From Sipunculus nudus (Eukaryota > Annelida > Sipuncula > Golfingiida > Sipunculidae), in the NCBI GenBank assembly GCA_026874595.1, contig CM049312.1:28921456-28985455 (forward strand): a stretch of DNA of 64,000 bases. Reading direction: 5' to 3'. Every line of letters starts with the position of its first letter. The stretch's first letter is position 1. The notes under the pieces were generated by a model that did not search any database, was not told where the DNA came from, and saw only the letters and a program-made list of their open reading frames with translations. This document shows positions 38,019-49,376 of the stretch, piece by piece. Made by a program: the position numbers and the translations under genes.

Positions 38019-39355
38019 AATTGAAAAAAATACAGATGGGGCCACCAGACTGCAGAAACTGATGAAACACCCCATGATCAATATCAATGCTAAGAATCAT
38101 GGTGATCAATGCATTAGTTGTTCAGATACTTGAGCTTTTGTATCAAATATTCCATTATTCTGGGGGGTACTTCTGAGCCCAATAGCTGGAAGAATATGGG
38201 TAACAGAGACCTAATTTGAGGTTTCCAAGGAAACTTTTTATGGGCTTCTCTGCATGTCAAGACAGAAGATTCTAGGTCTAGGCATTACGATTTGTGCCCT
38301 GTAAAATTCGTAAAAATCGAAAAAATACCAGTGGCGCCATCAGACTGCAGAAACTGATGAAACATTCCAAGATCAATATCCGTGCAAAGAATTATGGTGA
38401 TCATTGCAATAGTTTTTCAGATACTTTAGCTTTTGTATCAAATTTTCCATCATTCTGGGGGGTACTTGGGAGCCCCATAGCTCGAAGAAAATGGGTAACA
38501 GAGACCTAATTTCAGGTTTCCAAGGAGACTTTTTATGGGCCTCTTTGCATGTCAAGAGAGACGATTCTAGGTCCAGTCGTTAAGATTTGTGCCCTGTTAA
38601 CCGATGACTGCATCTTCAGAGGTCTCAAAAATAGAGAAAAAAATTTGTAAAAATTGAAAAAATACAGGTGGCACCACCAGTCTGCAGAACTGATGAAACA
38701 CTCCATGATCAATATCAATGCAAAAAATCATGACCATCAGTAATGTAGTTAATGAGATATTGAAGTTTTTGTATGAAATTTTTTACTATTCTGGGGGGTA
38801 CTTCGGGGCCCCATAGCTCGAAGGATATGGGTAACAGAGACCTAATTTATGGTTTCCATGGACATTTTTTCATTGACCTCTCAATGTCTCAAGAATGAAG
38901 ATTCTAGGTCCAGTCTTTACAATTTGTGCCTTGTTAACAGATGTTCACATTTTTAAAGGTCTCAAAAATAGAGAAAAAAATTTGTAAAAAATCGAAAAAT
39001 ACAGGTGGCGCCACCAGTCTGCAGGAACTGATGGAACATCTCATGATCAATATGTACGCAAAAAATCATGACCATCAGTGATGTAGTTAATGAGATATTG
39101 ATGTTTTTGTATGAAATTTTTGACTTTTCTGGGGGGTACTTTGGGGCCCCATAGCTCGAAGGATATGGGTAACAGAGACCTAATTTCTGGTTTCCAAGGA
39201 GATTTTTCATAAACCTCTCAGAATGCCAAGTTACAAGGTTCTAGATCCAGCGGTTACGATTTGTGCCTGGTTAACAGACGGACAGACGGACAGACAGACG
39301 ACGGACAAAGAGTGATCGCTATAGCTCAGATGACTTTCAGTCAGCTGAGCTAAAA
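38019..39355 (+). mobile_element. third capped repeat block of the same family
   Basis: Monomer boxes at 38035, 38331, 38667 and 39004, then a 3' cap at 39270-39355 nearly identical to 37938-38018. There is no 5' cap between blocks, so the blocks join head-to-tail through an internal 3' cap. Confidence 0.85.
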
Positions 39356-39929
39356 ACATAATAAGTGCATAACCATGGTATTTTATGAGTGCATTGGATA
39401 ATATACAATTAGTGGGTTACATGCAACAAAGTGGCCCAATTTTGTAACGAACTCTTGAAGGGTTATAGACCATTTCATGATCTTTAATGACAGAAGTCAT
39501 ATTTCAAACTCAAATCATTGAGATACTGTTTGATACCTTATATACCACTTTGTTTACTGCAACCCCTTGTAACATGAATAAACAGTATTTCAGATCCACT
39601 CATATTTCTATAGGTCTGGCAATTGCACAGAATTTTTATGCTACTTTTATTATGCCCTTATTGAAAATGCTTCAAAAATAAGTTCTTTTTCTTGAGATGT
39701 TTGTTATCATCCACCTGGTAAGAAGTAGACTCACAGTGTTAATTTTTAAAACATAAAATTTTAGCAGAGAAACATGTACAGAGATCCATATTGTTTATTG
39801 CTGCCATTGTAGACTGCAAAAGGGGAAAAGTGTGTTGATGGAGCACACTTCCAAGCACTGGTGCAACCGCCATTTTCAAGGCTGAACAGATTGGTGCCAA
39901 CCAACTACTATTAACTGCCTATGTGTAGT
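39356..39929. other. noncoding spacer
   Basis: AT-rich; the only frames are short and unsupported. Confidence 0.5.
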
Positions 39930-40275
39930 ATAATTGTATTAATTATGGGTAAATGGAACCATGCAATACTAAATGAGTTGGTAAAACATTCAATGTCTCA
40001 CTCCTGTGATAGCAAAAGCATGGATCGCAATATGGGCTGGTCAAATTTAGGATTGCAATTTTGGCTAGACAGATCTAAGATCTGTCCAGCCCAGATTGTG
40101 ATCCTGAAGCAAGAAAGACTGGATCGCAATCTGGCCGGACTAAACTGCGATCCCAATCTGGGCTGGACAGATCTAAGATCTGGCCAGCCTGGATTGTGAT
40201 CGCAATTTGGGCCGGCCTGAACTGCAATCGCAATTTGGGCTGGACAGATCTAAGATCTGTCCAGATCACAATCTG
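39930..40275 (-). repeat. palindromic module repeat (right arm of inverted pair)
   Basis: Reverse-complement counterpart of 29380-29720: the TCACTCCTGTGATAGC box, then three AGATCTAAGATCT palindromes at 40067-40087, 40164-40184 and 40242-40262, and a terminal GGGCCTTGACATATA. The arms lie about 10.5 kb apart. Confidence 0.85.
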
Positions 40276-41175
40276 GGCCTTGACATATATATGGCCCACC
40301 TCTCATGCAAGAACTCTATTCATTTTGAGGTCAGGAGGTCAAAGGTCAAGGTCACAGGACCCACATAGTGGATGCATTTTAAGCCAAACTTTTCATTCCA
40401 AACCGTCCATTATGCACATATAGCTGACCTGCCAATAGGGAAGAAGTGAACCTGACTGATTTAGAGGTCACAAGGTCAAAGAACAAGGTCACAGAGGCTA
40501 TCTGTCTGCATATTTGTTTCCAGATGATAACTCAAGATTGAATTGACATATTGGTTTAAACTTGACTTATATATGACCCACAAATAACGTAAGAACCCTT
40601 TTGATTTTGGGGTCATGAGGTCAAAGGTCAAGGTCACAGGACATACTCCTTTAAAAGATTGTTGATGTATTTTAAGCCAATCTTTCCATCCCAAACCTTC
40701 CATCTTCCAGATATTGCTCGACCACAAGGTCAAGGTCACTGGGGTCATCTTTCCACATATTAAGTTTCAAGAAGATAACTCCAGTTTGGATTTAAATATT
40801 GGTTTCAAACTTGACTTAAATATGGCCCACCACTGAAGTAAGAACTCTACTAATTTTGGGGTCATGAGGTCAAAGGTCAAGGTCACGGGACCAACTTCTT
40901 TAAAAAGATGCATTTTAAGCCAAACTTTTCATCTAAAACCTTCCATCTTCTAGGTAGCGCACCTGCCAATTGGGAAAGGTCCCTTTTGATTTTGGGGTTA
41001 CTAGGTCAAAGGTCAAGGTCCCATCCATCCACAAATTACTTTATGGATGGTAACTAAAGTTTGTGTGGACAGGTTGGCTTCAAACTGAACACAGGACCAT
41101 CTTTTGAAAAGGCTAAAAAACCTAACCTTAAAACAAGTTGAGCTGACTTTCAAGACCCATGGGTCCCTAGGTTTT
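40276..41175 (-). mobile_element. inverted element of the TGACCTTGACC family with DR1 boxes
   Basis: Minus-orientation relative of 6514-7260. AGGTCAAAGGTCAAGGTCA occurs at 40336-40354, 40618-40636 and 40867-40885, and AGGTCAAAGGTCAAGGTC at 41003-41020. They are separated by GCCAAACTTTTCAT-type and GGCCCACC-type phrases. It ends at AGACCCATGGGTCCC near 41155, the inverted 5' cap. No coding capacity. Confidence 0.8.
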
Positions 41176-43399
41176 ATGATTTATCTATTTCAAGCAGCAG
41201 ACAGGGCAAAAGCATTTCATTTTCAGTGAAACAGCAAAAGAAAATGTAAAGAATATTTCAAAGTAAATCACTTCCAGAATACAACAGACATTCTAATATG
41301 GTATCAATAATTTCCTGGCTATACTGTAGCCATGGCTTGGGATAACAGCCACAGTCTGGTGTGAAACATGACATCATTTAGACACATAATGCAACCACAA
41401 TGAAGACGCATGCAATTGACCTATCCACCAGAGCCCAAATGCTCCGCCCTTTTAACTTATTGTAATAATGAGCCCCCAAAACGCTCCTACACATATGGAC
41501 TTCCATGCCCATGGTAGCAAGAGCTTATTATTACATTATAATGACGTCAAAAAGGGCGTTGGCGCATGACGTCCTATTGACTGACGTCATCAACTGATAT
41601 CACCTGACCATTGTTTACTATATCGCAGTCATATATGAACTGTGTTGCAATGTATATTGGATTATTTGTCCCATATGAATTATGTGCCAGGTATGACATT
41701 ATTATTCACTCTGTAGTTGGAGGAATGGCTCCTGCAACCTAAAGCCTAGAAACTTTTTATACTGTCTCCTTCGTAAAATAAAATATCTTGGAAAACATGC
41801 CGACATGGGTACTGGTAGTATTTACAGACTACATGTGTTCTGTTTGACAGAGCTCTGTCAAATTATGCAAAATTTTGTTTTTGTCAGATGATTGATGCTT
41901 TACAGTGTTTAAGGTCACCTGATTGGTTGCTCCTTAGTCCCATGCTTATGTTTATTCACTGAATGAATATGCGATTAAGGTCGCATAGAGTTCATGGATA
42001 GGTCAATTGTACAAATGATAAACAGTACGCAGGCTTAAAACACCATAAATACGAGTTGTCTTCATGAATCCAGACACCTTACAAGATGTCTAGGCCATCA
42101 GAAATCAGACATTTCTGTGCATGTTAAATTCCAGATTCTACCTTGTTTGACACTGTGACATTTTCTGACCCAATTAGTGCAATGACAACAGACAAATTGA
42201 GTCCGCCTCTGATTTAAGTTCTTTATACTGAAGCGTCTACAGGTGTAAATGACTCATGCCACCTTGACTAACTGCATCAAAACAGGACCATAAACAGCAC
42301 ACAGTACGCATATGGATACTTCCACCACAGCAAGGCCCCTCCACCAGTACAGGGTGTGAAATCTGTATGCTAGTGGTTGTATACAATAAATTTTTATAAT
42401 ACAGTTTACAAGTGAAAGTCAACCTAAGTACAACAAAGTACAAATACCATGCATTCAATACAAAGTAAAACAAAAAAAAAAAAAACATGACCAGAACGAA
42501 TTTCCATAGCTGACATCTTGCCTTCATCTTTGACTTATGTATACATGTACTATTTAAGTTTAACTTTAAGTAAATTGGTAATTGTAAATAGTCAATACAG
42601 TTAGTGCATATATATATATTTAGCATTTCTTAGTACCACAAGTGTGACCTTTTCAAACAAAGGATGTCATATTGACTGCAAGGATGTATTTTTATGAAAA
42701 TTTAGGAGCAAGTAAGTATAAGCTTGGCAAGTAAAATTTTTTTTTCTTATATGTGATAGATGTTAATTTTTTTTAATGTTATAAATATTTCATACCCTAC
42801 AGTACTGACCCCATTGTGTTCCTCCACCATCTACAAGCAGGTTATTGATAAATTAAGCAGGTGCACAATACTGACACCTTAAAGAACTGTGGTAGGGCTG
42901 CACCTGTAGCTTTCTGGTATGATGTATTATATATTTAAATAATTTTCCAAATGATCCCAATTGAATATGGGTAAATCATCTGGGAAAAGGCCCTCAACTG
43001 TGACTGTAGTGCTCCAACAGTTCAAAGTCAAAGAGGGTATATTGCATGAGTTGTGGCAATGATTGTTCTACAGGTAATTCTGTAAAGCACAGGTTAATAC
43101 AGTACAGAATGAATAAATTATGACTGTCTTTAAGCAATGTTTAATGACATTAATACACCTTTTTTTCTATGTATGTTAATTGTTATACTGTATAAACTAT
43201 TGTATACACTTCCACATCAAATCTTTTAATAATACTTCATTATTCATATTCTATTTCTAAAACTGTATGTAAGTTTCCACTTTAGACCTTTTTCTGAAGT
43301 TCTGGTAAAATTCCTTCAAGAATTTTTTTTTTTTTGAAATGACAAATGATAAAATATCATGCGACTATTCCATGTCCGAATGATCAAGGGATGGACGGT
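41176..43399. other. noncoding DNA with a CRE-rich patch
   Basis: Holds the motif cluster at 41542-41589. A minus frame at 42237-42626 is low-complexity (poly-Phe/Tyr) and unsupported. Confidence 0.5.
41542..41589. promoter_or_regulatory. cluster of three CRE/ATF-like sites
   Basis: TGACGTCA at 41542-41549, TGACGTCC at 41567-41574 and TGACGTCA at 41582-41589, separated by GGGCGTTGGCGCA. Two full palindromic CREs and one variant within 48 bp are well beyond chance in AT-rich DNA. CRE is a known CREB/ATF site; a promoter here is inference. Confidence 0.45.
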
Positions 43400-45337
43400 T
43401 ATGCAAATACACCAATTTGCCATGCAGAGGTCATGGTGAGGTCAGGCAGAAGAGAGATCAAGAGGGTTTGTGACAAGTTCACCGAATCCCACTAAGCATG
43501 CAGTGAGCCCTCTATACTCTACAATATTGAACAGTTACATGCTAATGGACTTACCCCTTAGATTCCCACCATTAACAGTACCCACTATGGTGGGGTGGGG
43601 GAGGAGGGGGCGCTCACCAGTCCTGTTAAATCTTATTCATCAACCTACAAATGATTGGATTCACATATATTTATGAATAAAAATCCATGATGACATGGTC
43701 ACATACCATATATGAATTCATTAAACTATAATGAATGGTTTCTAAAAACCAAAAGGCTAACAGTGACTTATTGACTAGTGTCAAATTTCAAATTCTTTAA
43801 ACTGTGATGACTGGTTTAACAAGTAATGACACTCACTGAATTAATTAGAAATGCAAATGTTGAGATGCATATTTCCTAACAAATGATCAGACTAAATGAC
43901 ATCATCTGAATGAACAGTAAAAGGATGACTGGTGTCACATATACAATGCCATACTGATTAAACTGAGATGTTTAGCTTCTCATACTGATTAATAGACTAC
44001 ACTACAGATGGATTTACATTGCATATTTATTATAAATAGACAACCATGACTGGATTCATATATCATGTTCATAGGGTTAACTATAAACATGAATGTTGAG
44101 ATGTATCATACTTGCTTATATCACCTGATAACAGAAATTGTGAGAATCAGCTAAAGTAGATGTGGCAAGTCTAATGCGGGGGGCAGATGTTTGCAAACAA
44201 TTTTGAAATATAAAACTGATGTCCCATATGGTGACACAGTACCAAGAGTGTTTTGTTTTGTTTGTCTTAATGTTTGAGCATATTTTTACTGACAAATGGG
44301 AATTCCAATTAGCCCTATTAAAATGAGAGATATAATTGGCTCCATTATATATTCATTAACTGTCATGAAGAGATTCCCTTGTCAAATTTATTGAACTATG
44401 AACAGTATAATGGATAGTCTCTCACAAATGAATTAGTCACAGAGCAATAATTAACGTACTGAACTTGAAAGCCACTGTCATAAACCTAAAATAATTTTAC
44501 TGTCTGACATGTCAGATATAATTTATTACCAAAACAACTTCAATTTATACACATACCACATTTTAATGATACTGAAAAATATAGGTTGCATCATTCACCC
44601 ACTCTATATATATATACATGGCCATTCAATCAGGTATTTACTGGTGCACTGCGCACACACACACACACACACTCATTCATGCTAATATCACCTTGTATGG
44701 AATTCTGTATGAATGAGGACTATCATCACCTTAAGAGGAAATAAGAAGACATCTTTATGTTTCCTCTTGAATGTATTTTGTTGTTTTTGCCAATACTTAT
44801 GGTATTTCCCGACAAGTGCTTAAACAGAGAAACAGCCTCAGAACATGTTAAACAGCCAAGAAATGAGGCTGACCGGGCCAAGGGTGTCCCAACTTAAAGA
44901 CATCAATCTCCAGTGCTGCAATTTTTGCTAACAGAATGAAGACAAGTCATGCACACTTCAATATTTAGGCTAGACTGTAAATAAGCAGGCCAGTAACTCC
45001 AGTAACCACATCTCCAGTGCTCATCACTAAAGCCTCAGTGATGCTGTACACTTATGTCTGTATCAAACTGGCTGTCTCAGGTACTGAAGAGTCTTAAGCT
45101 CAGGCCAGCTCATCTCATCTTTGTTATTCTCTAGTTCAAACAACCCTGTCCACCTATTTTTGACTTTGGAATCAGTTGTAATTTCTATACGTGTTTTGTA
45201 AATATTTCATTTCCAATTCAAGATTTGGAATTCATACAAACAGGAATATTACTTTGCAATCAGATAATTAGCACATTTTTTAAATAGCCAATTTGGCAAT
45301 ATGGAAAATCTGTGGTGTATTTAACTATTTTACAACA
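43400..45337. other. noncoding DNA
   Basis: (CA)n at 44653-44672; no supported gene. Confidence 0.5.
44653..44672. repeat. (CA)n microsatellite
   Basis: Ten CA units. Confidence 0.95.
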
Positions 45338-46525
45338 AGAGACCCATGGGTCATGATTCTCAGCTGACTAAAAAAGGAATTTTATGATCTGAATTCCAAA
45401 ATGTGAAATTGTGTAGCCACTGGTATCCCCATATAACTGCAGCAATTAAAAGTTCTTCGAAATCAACAGGAAGAAAAAGTTTCATGATAATATGTCTAGC
45501 CTTTCTCATGAAACCAAGTATTTCTGTTTGCAGTCGACTGAGCTAAAACTGACCATGCACATTTTTGAAGGACATCCCTGGATGTCAAGAGAGGAGATTC
45601 TAGGTCCAACAGTAAAGTTTTGTACCCTGTCTAGCTGTCTGGCTGCTTAATATGATATTTGCCAATAATATAGGTCACTGTGACCTAATTTCAGGTTTCC
45701 AAGGAGATTGCACAAGACTTCCCTGTATATTAAATTGGAACATTCTAGGGCTAGCAGATACAATTTGTGCCCATCTGATTTTCAGGGTGCTAAAAATCAT
45801 GCTGTTGGCCCATTGTTCACATGATATAGACCTCCATGACCTAATTTCAGGTTTCCATGCAGATTTTCCCAGGACCAGCCTATGTTATGTTAGACAATTT
45901 TGGGCCTAATAGAAACAATTTGTGCTCCATCTGACTGACCAGGTGCTCAAAATCATGTTCTCAGCCTGTAATTGCAAAATATAGGTCATCATGACCTAAT
46001 TTCAGGTTTCCAAGAAGATTGGCCTAGGACCTCCTTGGATGTACAGTTAGAAGTTTCTTGGTGTAACGGTTACTATTGGTGCCCTGTTAACATTCTAACT
46101 GCTTCATCTGAAGGTGTAAAAAAATAGGGGGGAAAAATGAGTAAAATTTAGAAAAAAATAGAGGTGACACTGCTGGTCTTCAGGAAATGATGAAAAACTT
46201 CATGATCAATATGCATGGAAAAAACCATCGCAATCAATACATTTTTTATTCAGATAATGGAGCTTTTTATCATATTTTTAATTATTCTGGGGGGGTACTA
46301 AGCCCCATAGCTCAGTGGACATAGGTAATAGTGACCTAATTTCAGGTTTCCAAGGAGATTATTTTTATACCTCATTGGATGTTATGTTAGAAGATTCCAG
46401 GTCCAGCAGTTACAATTTCTGCCCTGTGAAAAGACAGCTGGACAGACACACAGACAGTTGGTAGACAGACAAAGAATGATTGCTATACAAAGCTAAGATG
46501 ACTTTCAGTCAGCTGAGCTAGGAAC
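45338..46525 (+). mobile_element. complete-looking non-autonomous element with 5' and 3' caps
   Basis: 5' cap ACAAGAGACCCATGGGTC then TTCTCAGCTGACTAAAA; 3' cap GACAGACAAAGAATG then GATGACTTTCAGTCAGCTGAGCTAG. Four imperfect units carry TGACCTAATTTCAGGTTTCC (near 45682, 45837, 45993 and 46332), two of them within perfect AGGTCA-N3-TGACCT palindromes (45672-45686, 45983-45997). It is a diverged relative of the 30-39 kb array. No transposase frame. Confidence 0.75.
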
Positions 46526-46817
46526 AAAAGTGGACAGGGGTGTGAAAGTATAATATGATACCAGTACAGCCATAAATTATTTTACTGTGTCTGTTTTACT
46601 AAATGCTTTAAAAAGCCTATAACAGTTTGGATTCAAACAGCTATTGGCGTTTTGTTGGTCCAATCACAAAACATGTTACTGTTGCAGAGTCATTTTCATA
46701 CTGTTTGTTGTAACAGCTATTATGTCGTACAGCTGCACAGCTGCAGTGTAGAATACAGAAATCAGTGTATATTATTCAAAATGGTATATTGATTGCCAAG
46801 TGCCAAGTCTTGTTATT

Positions 46818-46821
<4 letters not shown>

Positions 46822-46882
<61 letters not shown>

Positions 46883-46894
46883 ATATATATATAT
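46822..46894. repeat. (TA)n microsatellite, one interruption
   Basis: About 73 bp of alternating TA with one TTT interruption near 46868. Confidence 0.95.
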
Positions 46895-48413
46895 ACAGTA
46901 TGCACATATATAATACCTGACCAATCTGGGCAGACTTAGCAGTGGCTGGAATCAGCAGAATACCATTAATAATGGCTAGTTGTACCTATAGTTATTGCTA
47001 TTAGTATAATTTTTTTTTATTTACACTACAAAAACAATATTGCTCTGGACACATATACAGTAGGTACTAATTCTAGTGGTTCAAAATATATATCTAGATG
47101 TCTTAAATTCTGATATATAAGGTAATATTCCTTTAAAAATGGTTGGCAGGCCACACAATGTTAATTGTCTGGGCAAGGTCATTAAAATAATTGAAACTGA
47201 GATTGATAAGTGATCATATTCTTGCCACGAAAACGTCAACGGCATCACAATTCCCTCAGTGGTGTAACCGTGACATTAGCTTAATTAGCCAGACTCACAA
47301 GGGAAACACAAACTCAATATATGAATAAATAACTAAAAAAAATTGTTTGATTTTAGCCAGAAAACCACAATCAGAATTGATTTTGCTCCGCATTCTGCTA
47401 TCGCCACCTTCAAGGGGCAAAAATTCCAAGCTGAAAAGGGAAAACATTTACAACTGTCAGATCAAGTGACAACAAAATAAGCCAATCAGACAACCTGCCA
47501 CACTAGAAGCAACTCACAGGGTTACTGATGCAATAGCAGGGCACAAAAGCAAAAAGGATTCCAAATTCCAGGACATTTTCAGGACTTTATTTGGCATTTC
47601 CAGGGAAAACTAACTTGCATTTAATACAACTGTTAATGTGACAATTTAAGGTAACAATCAAACACTGTAGATAATGAAACAAGAACACCACAAACATACA
47701 TAATACTCCTGTCTTATGTCTAGTGACCTCTTAAGTATGCGTGAATTTTGCCAAGAGTGAAATTCAGGCGAGAAACAGTATTTGTTAATATTTATAATGA
47801 GTTTCAAGAATATCCATCAGATTATTGGTAAATCATTACAGTGCCACCAAAGTCTGGTGATCCCTAACCTCTTTTTTGACGGATTTAATGCATGGATTTT
47901 GCTGAGAACCAGGCTTACGCAAGATATTGTAATGTTTTATCTTTCTGTTGAGTTTAATCAAAATCCATCATATTCCTGATTAATTATCATGGCGACACCA
48001 CAAAGTAGCCTTGTGCCTCTAACCTTATTAAATTTGCGTGGATTTTGCTCATAATCAAACTCGGTCAAGATAATCTGTAAGTTAGTAGTTATGGTAAGTT
48101 TTGTGAAAATCCACTGTAGCCCTGATAAGTTATCGCAACGACTCTAAAAGTAAATGGACAGACAGACATGTGGGTATATTACAATACATCCCTTCATGAC
48201 TGGTGTATAAAAAAAGAGACACAGGGATATTAGATGACACTGAATTAACCATAATTCAGATGTTGTGTACATTCAAATCAGATCTAACCTGTTTCTTGGA
48301 TTCTCTCACTGAATTCAAGGATAAATGATGAAAACCTTGTTTTTTTCAGGACTTTCTAGCAAAAGGATTCTGAAAAAGACATTTTTTATGACTTTAAAAG
48401 AAATCAAGGATAC

Positions 48414-48423
<10 letters not shown>

Positions 48424-48468
<45 letters not shown>
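48424..48468. repeat. (AT)n microsatellite
   Basis: About 22 units. Confidence 0.95.
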
Positions 48469-48470
<2 letters not shown>

Positions 48471-48573
48471 CCTGGATAGGTACAGACTAAATTGTGGGTA
48501 CCAAGAAACTAAACAGTCAGTTCATTAAAAGATTTTAAAATGAGATACAGGGTACTGTATCAACTGTCAGTTC

Positions 48574-48575
<2 letters not shown>

Positions 48576-48652
<77 letters not shown>
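48576..48652. repeat. (AT)n microsatellite
   Basis: About 38 uninterrupted units, the longest in the window. Confidence 0.95.
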
Positions 48653-48655
<3 letters not shown>

Positions 48656-49059
48656 TAAGTATCCAGTTCAGGGGTGCAGTGATTTACTATATCATGTTCT
48701 ATTTTGGTACTATTACTGGGTGTTAATTTTACAGAGATATCAAAATCTGTCAGCATGCAGTAAATCCATTTATATATATAACACTGTAGAAGCCACAGAC
48801 TGAAACGTATGTTAGTTAAGGTTTCCAGACTTAAAATTTAAGTTTGTATGAGCATGACCTGGAGATCACATGATTCCATTAGGTAGATATATGAGCAGTT
48901 TGATTACATACAAGCATTGTACAAATAATATTGAAATAAACATCCTTTCATTGTATCAATAATTTGGGATCTTTTTATAAATTATAATCTTTTGCAGTAA
49001 AATAGTTACTTTTATCTTTGTGTAACAAAACTAGGAGTAATTTTATAGATTTCCATATA

Positions 49060-49079
49060 TACACACACACACACACACA
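49060..49079. repeat. (CA)n microsatellite
   Basis: Ten AC units. Confidence 0.95.
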
Positions 49080-49235
49080 AATATATCTGCATGTATATGT
49101 ATAATAAATTCTTAAAGTTATACCCTCACCATAATTTTACTTGGGAGGAAAACTAATCAAGGATATAAATATATATACATATAAACGCTTGACATAATGA
49201 ATATATAAATTCAGATCTACAGGCATATGTGTAAC

Positions 49236-49376
49236 CTAAAGTGTGCATGGAGCCAACACTATTTTTCTTGCCTACATCTGGCTTCCTATCAGATCGTATG
49301 ACACTGAGTAGCTCACGGGTGTCTGTCATGAACCTCATGAATTTTCTTCTGGTGGTCAAATGCTGACACAGGTAGC
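49236..49376 (-). CDS. candidate internal coding exon, phase 1 to 1
   Basis: The minus strand has a pyrimidine-rich acceptor (CCCCTACTGTTTTTAG) followed by an open frame reading YLCQHLTTRRKFMRFMTDTR, then ELLSVIRSDRKPDVGKK and NSVGSMHTL. The proposed 141-nt exon is symmetrical (47 codons, phase 1 at both ends). The donor is weak (TTTAG then GTTACA), so the 3' edge is uncertain; beyond it the frame drifts into low-complexity AT sequence. The peptide is basic and amphipathic and looks like a real folded segment, but I do not recognise a family. Its phases fit upstream of the 22396-22463 exon. Confidence 0.45.

Larger units (their letters stand above)
46526..49235. other. intronic or intergenic DNA with long AT microsatellites
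   Basis: Apart from the dinucleotide tracts listed separately, a diverged tandem repeat at about 47700-48190 (GTGAATTTTGCC / GTGGATTTTGCTCATAATC phrases, ending GGACAGACAGACATG) marks another decayed element. No gene supported. Confidence 0.5.

Noticed and set aside
30301-39355. CRISPR-like array interpretation of the regular repeats
   Set aside because: Units are ~335 bp, diverged along their whole length, in eukaryotic intronic DNA, with no short direct repeat and unique-spacer structure.
42237-42626. 129-codon minus-strand frame
   Set aside because: Long Phe/Tyr low-complexity stretch. An alternative frame at its 5'-distal end (WWRGLAVVEVSICVLCAVYG) has an acceptor and a weak donor, but too little support to annotate.
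48540-48803. Overlapping frames on both strands at the (AT)n tract
   Set aside because: The frame is Ile-Tyr dipeptide repeat from the microsatellite, with no coding signal outside it.
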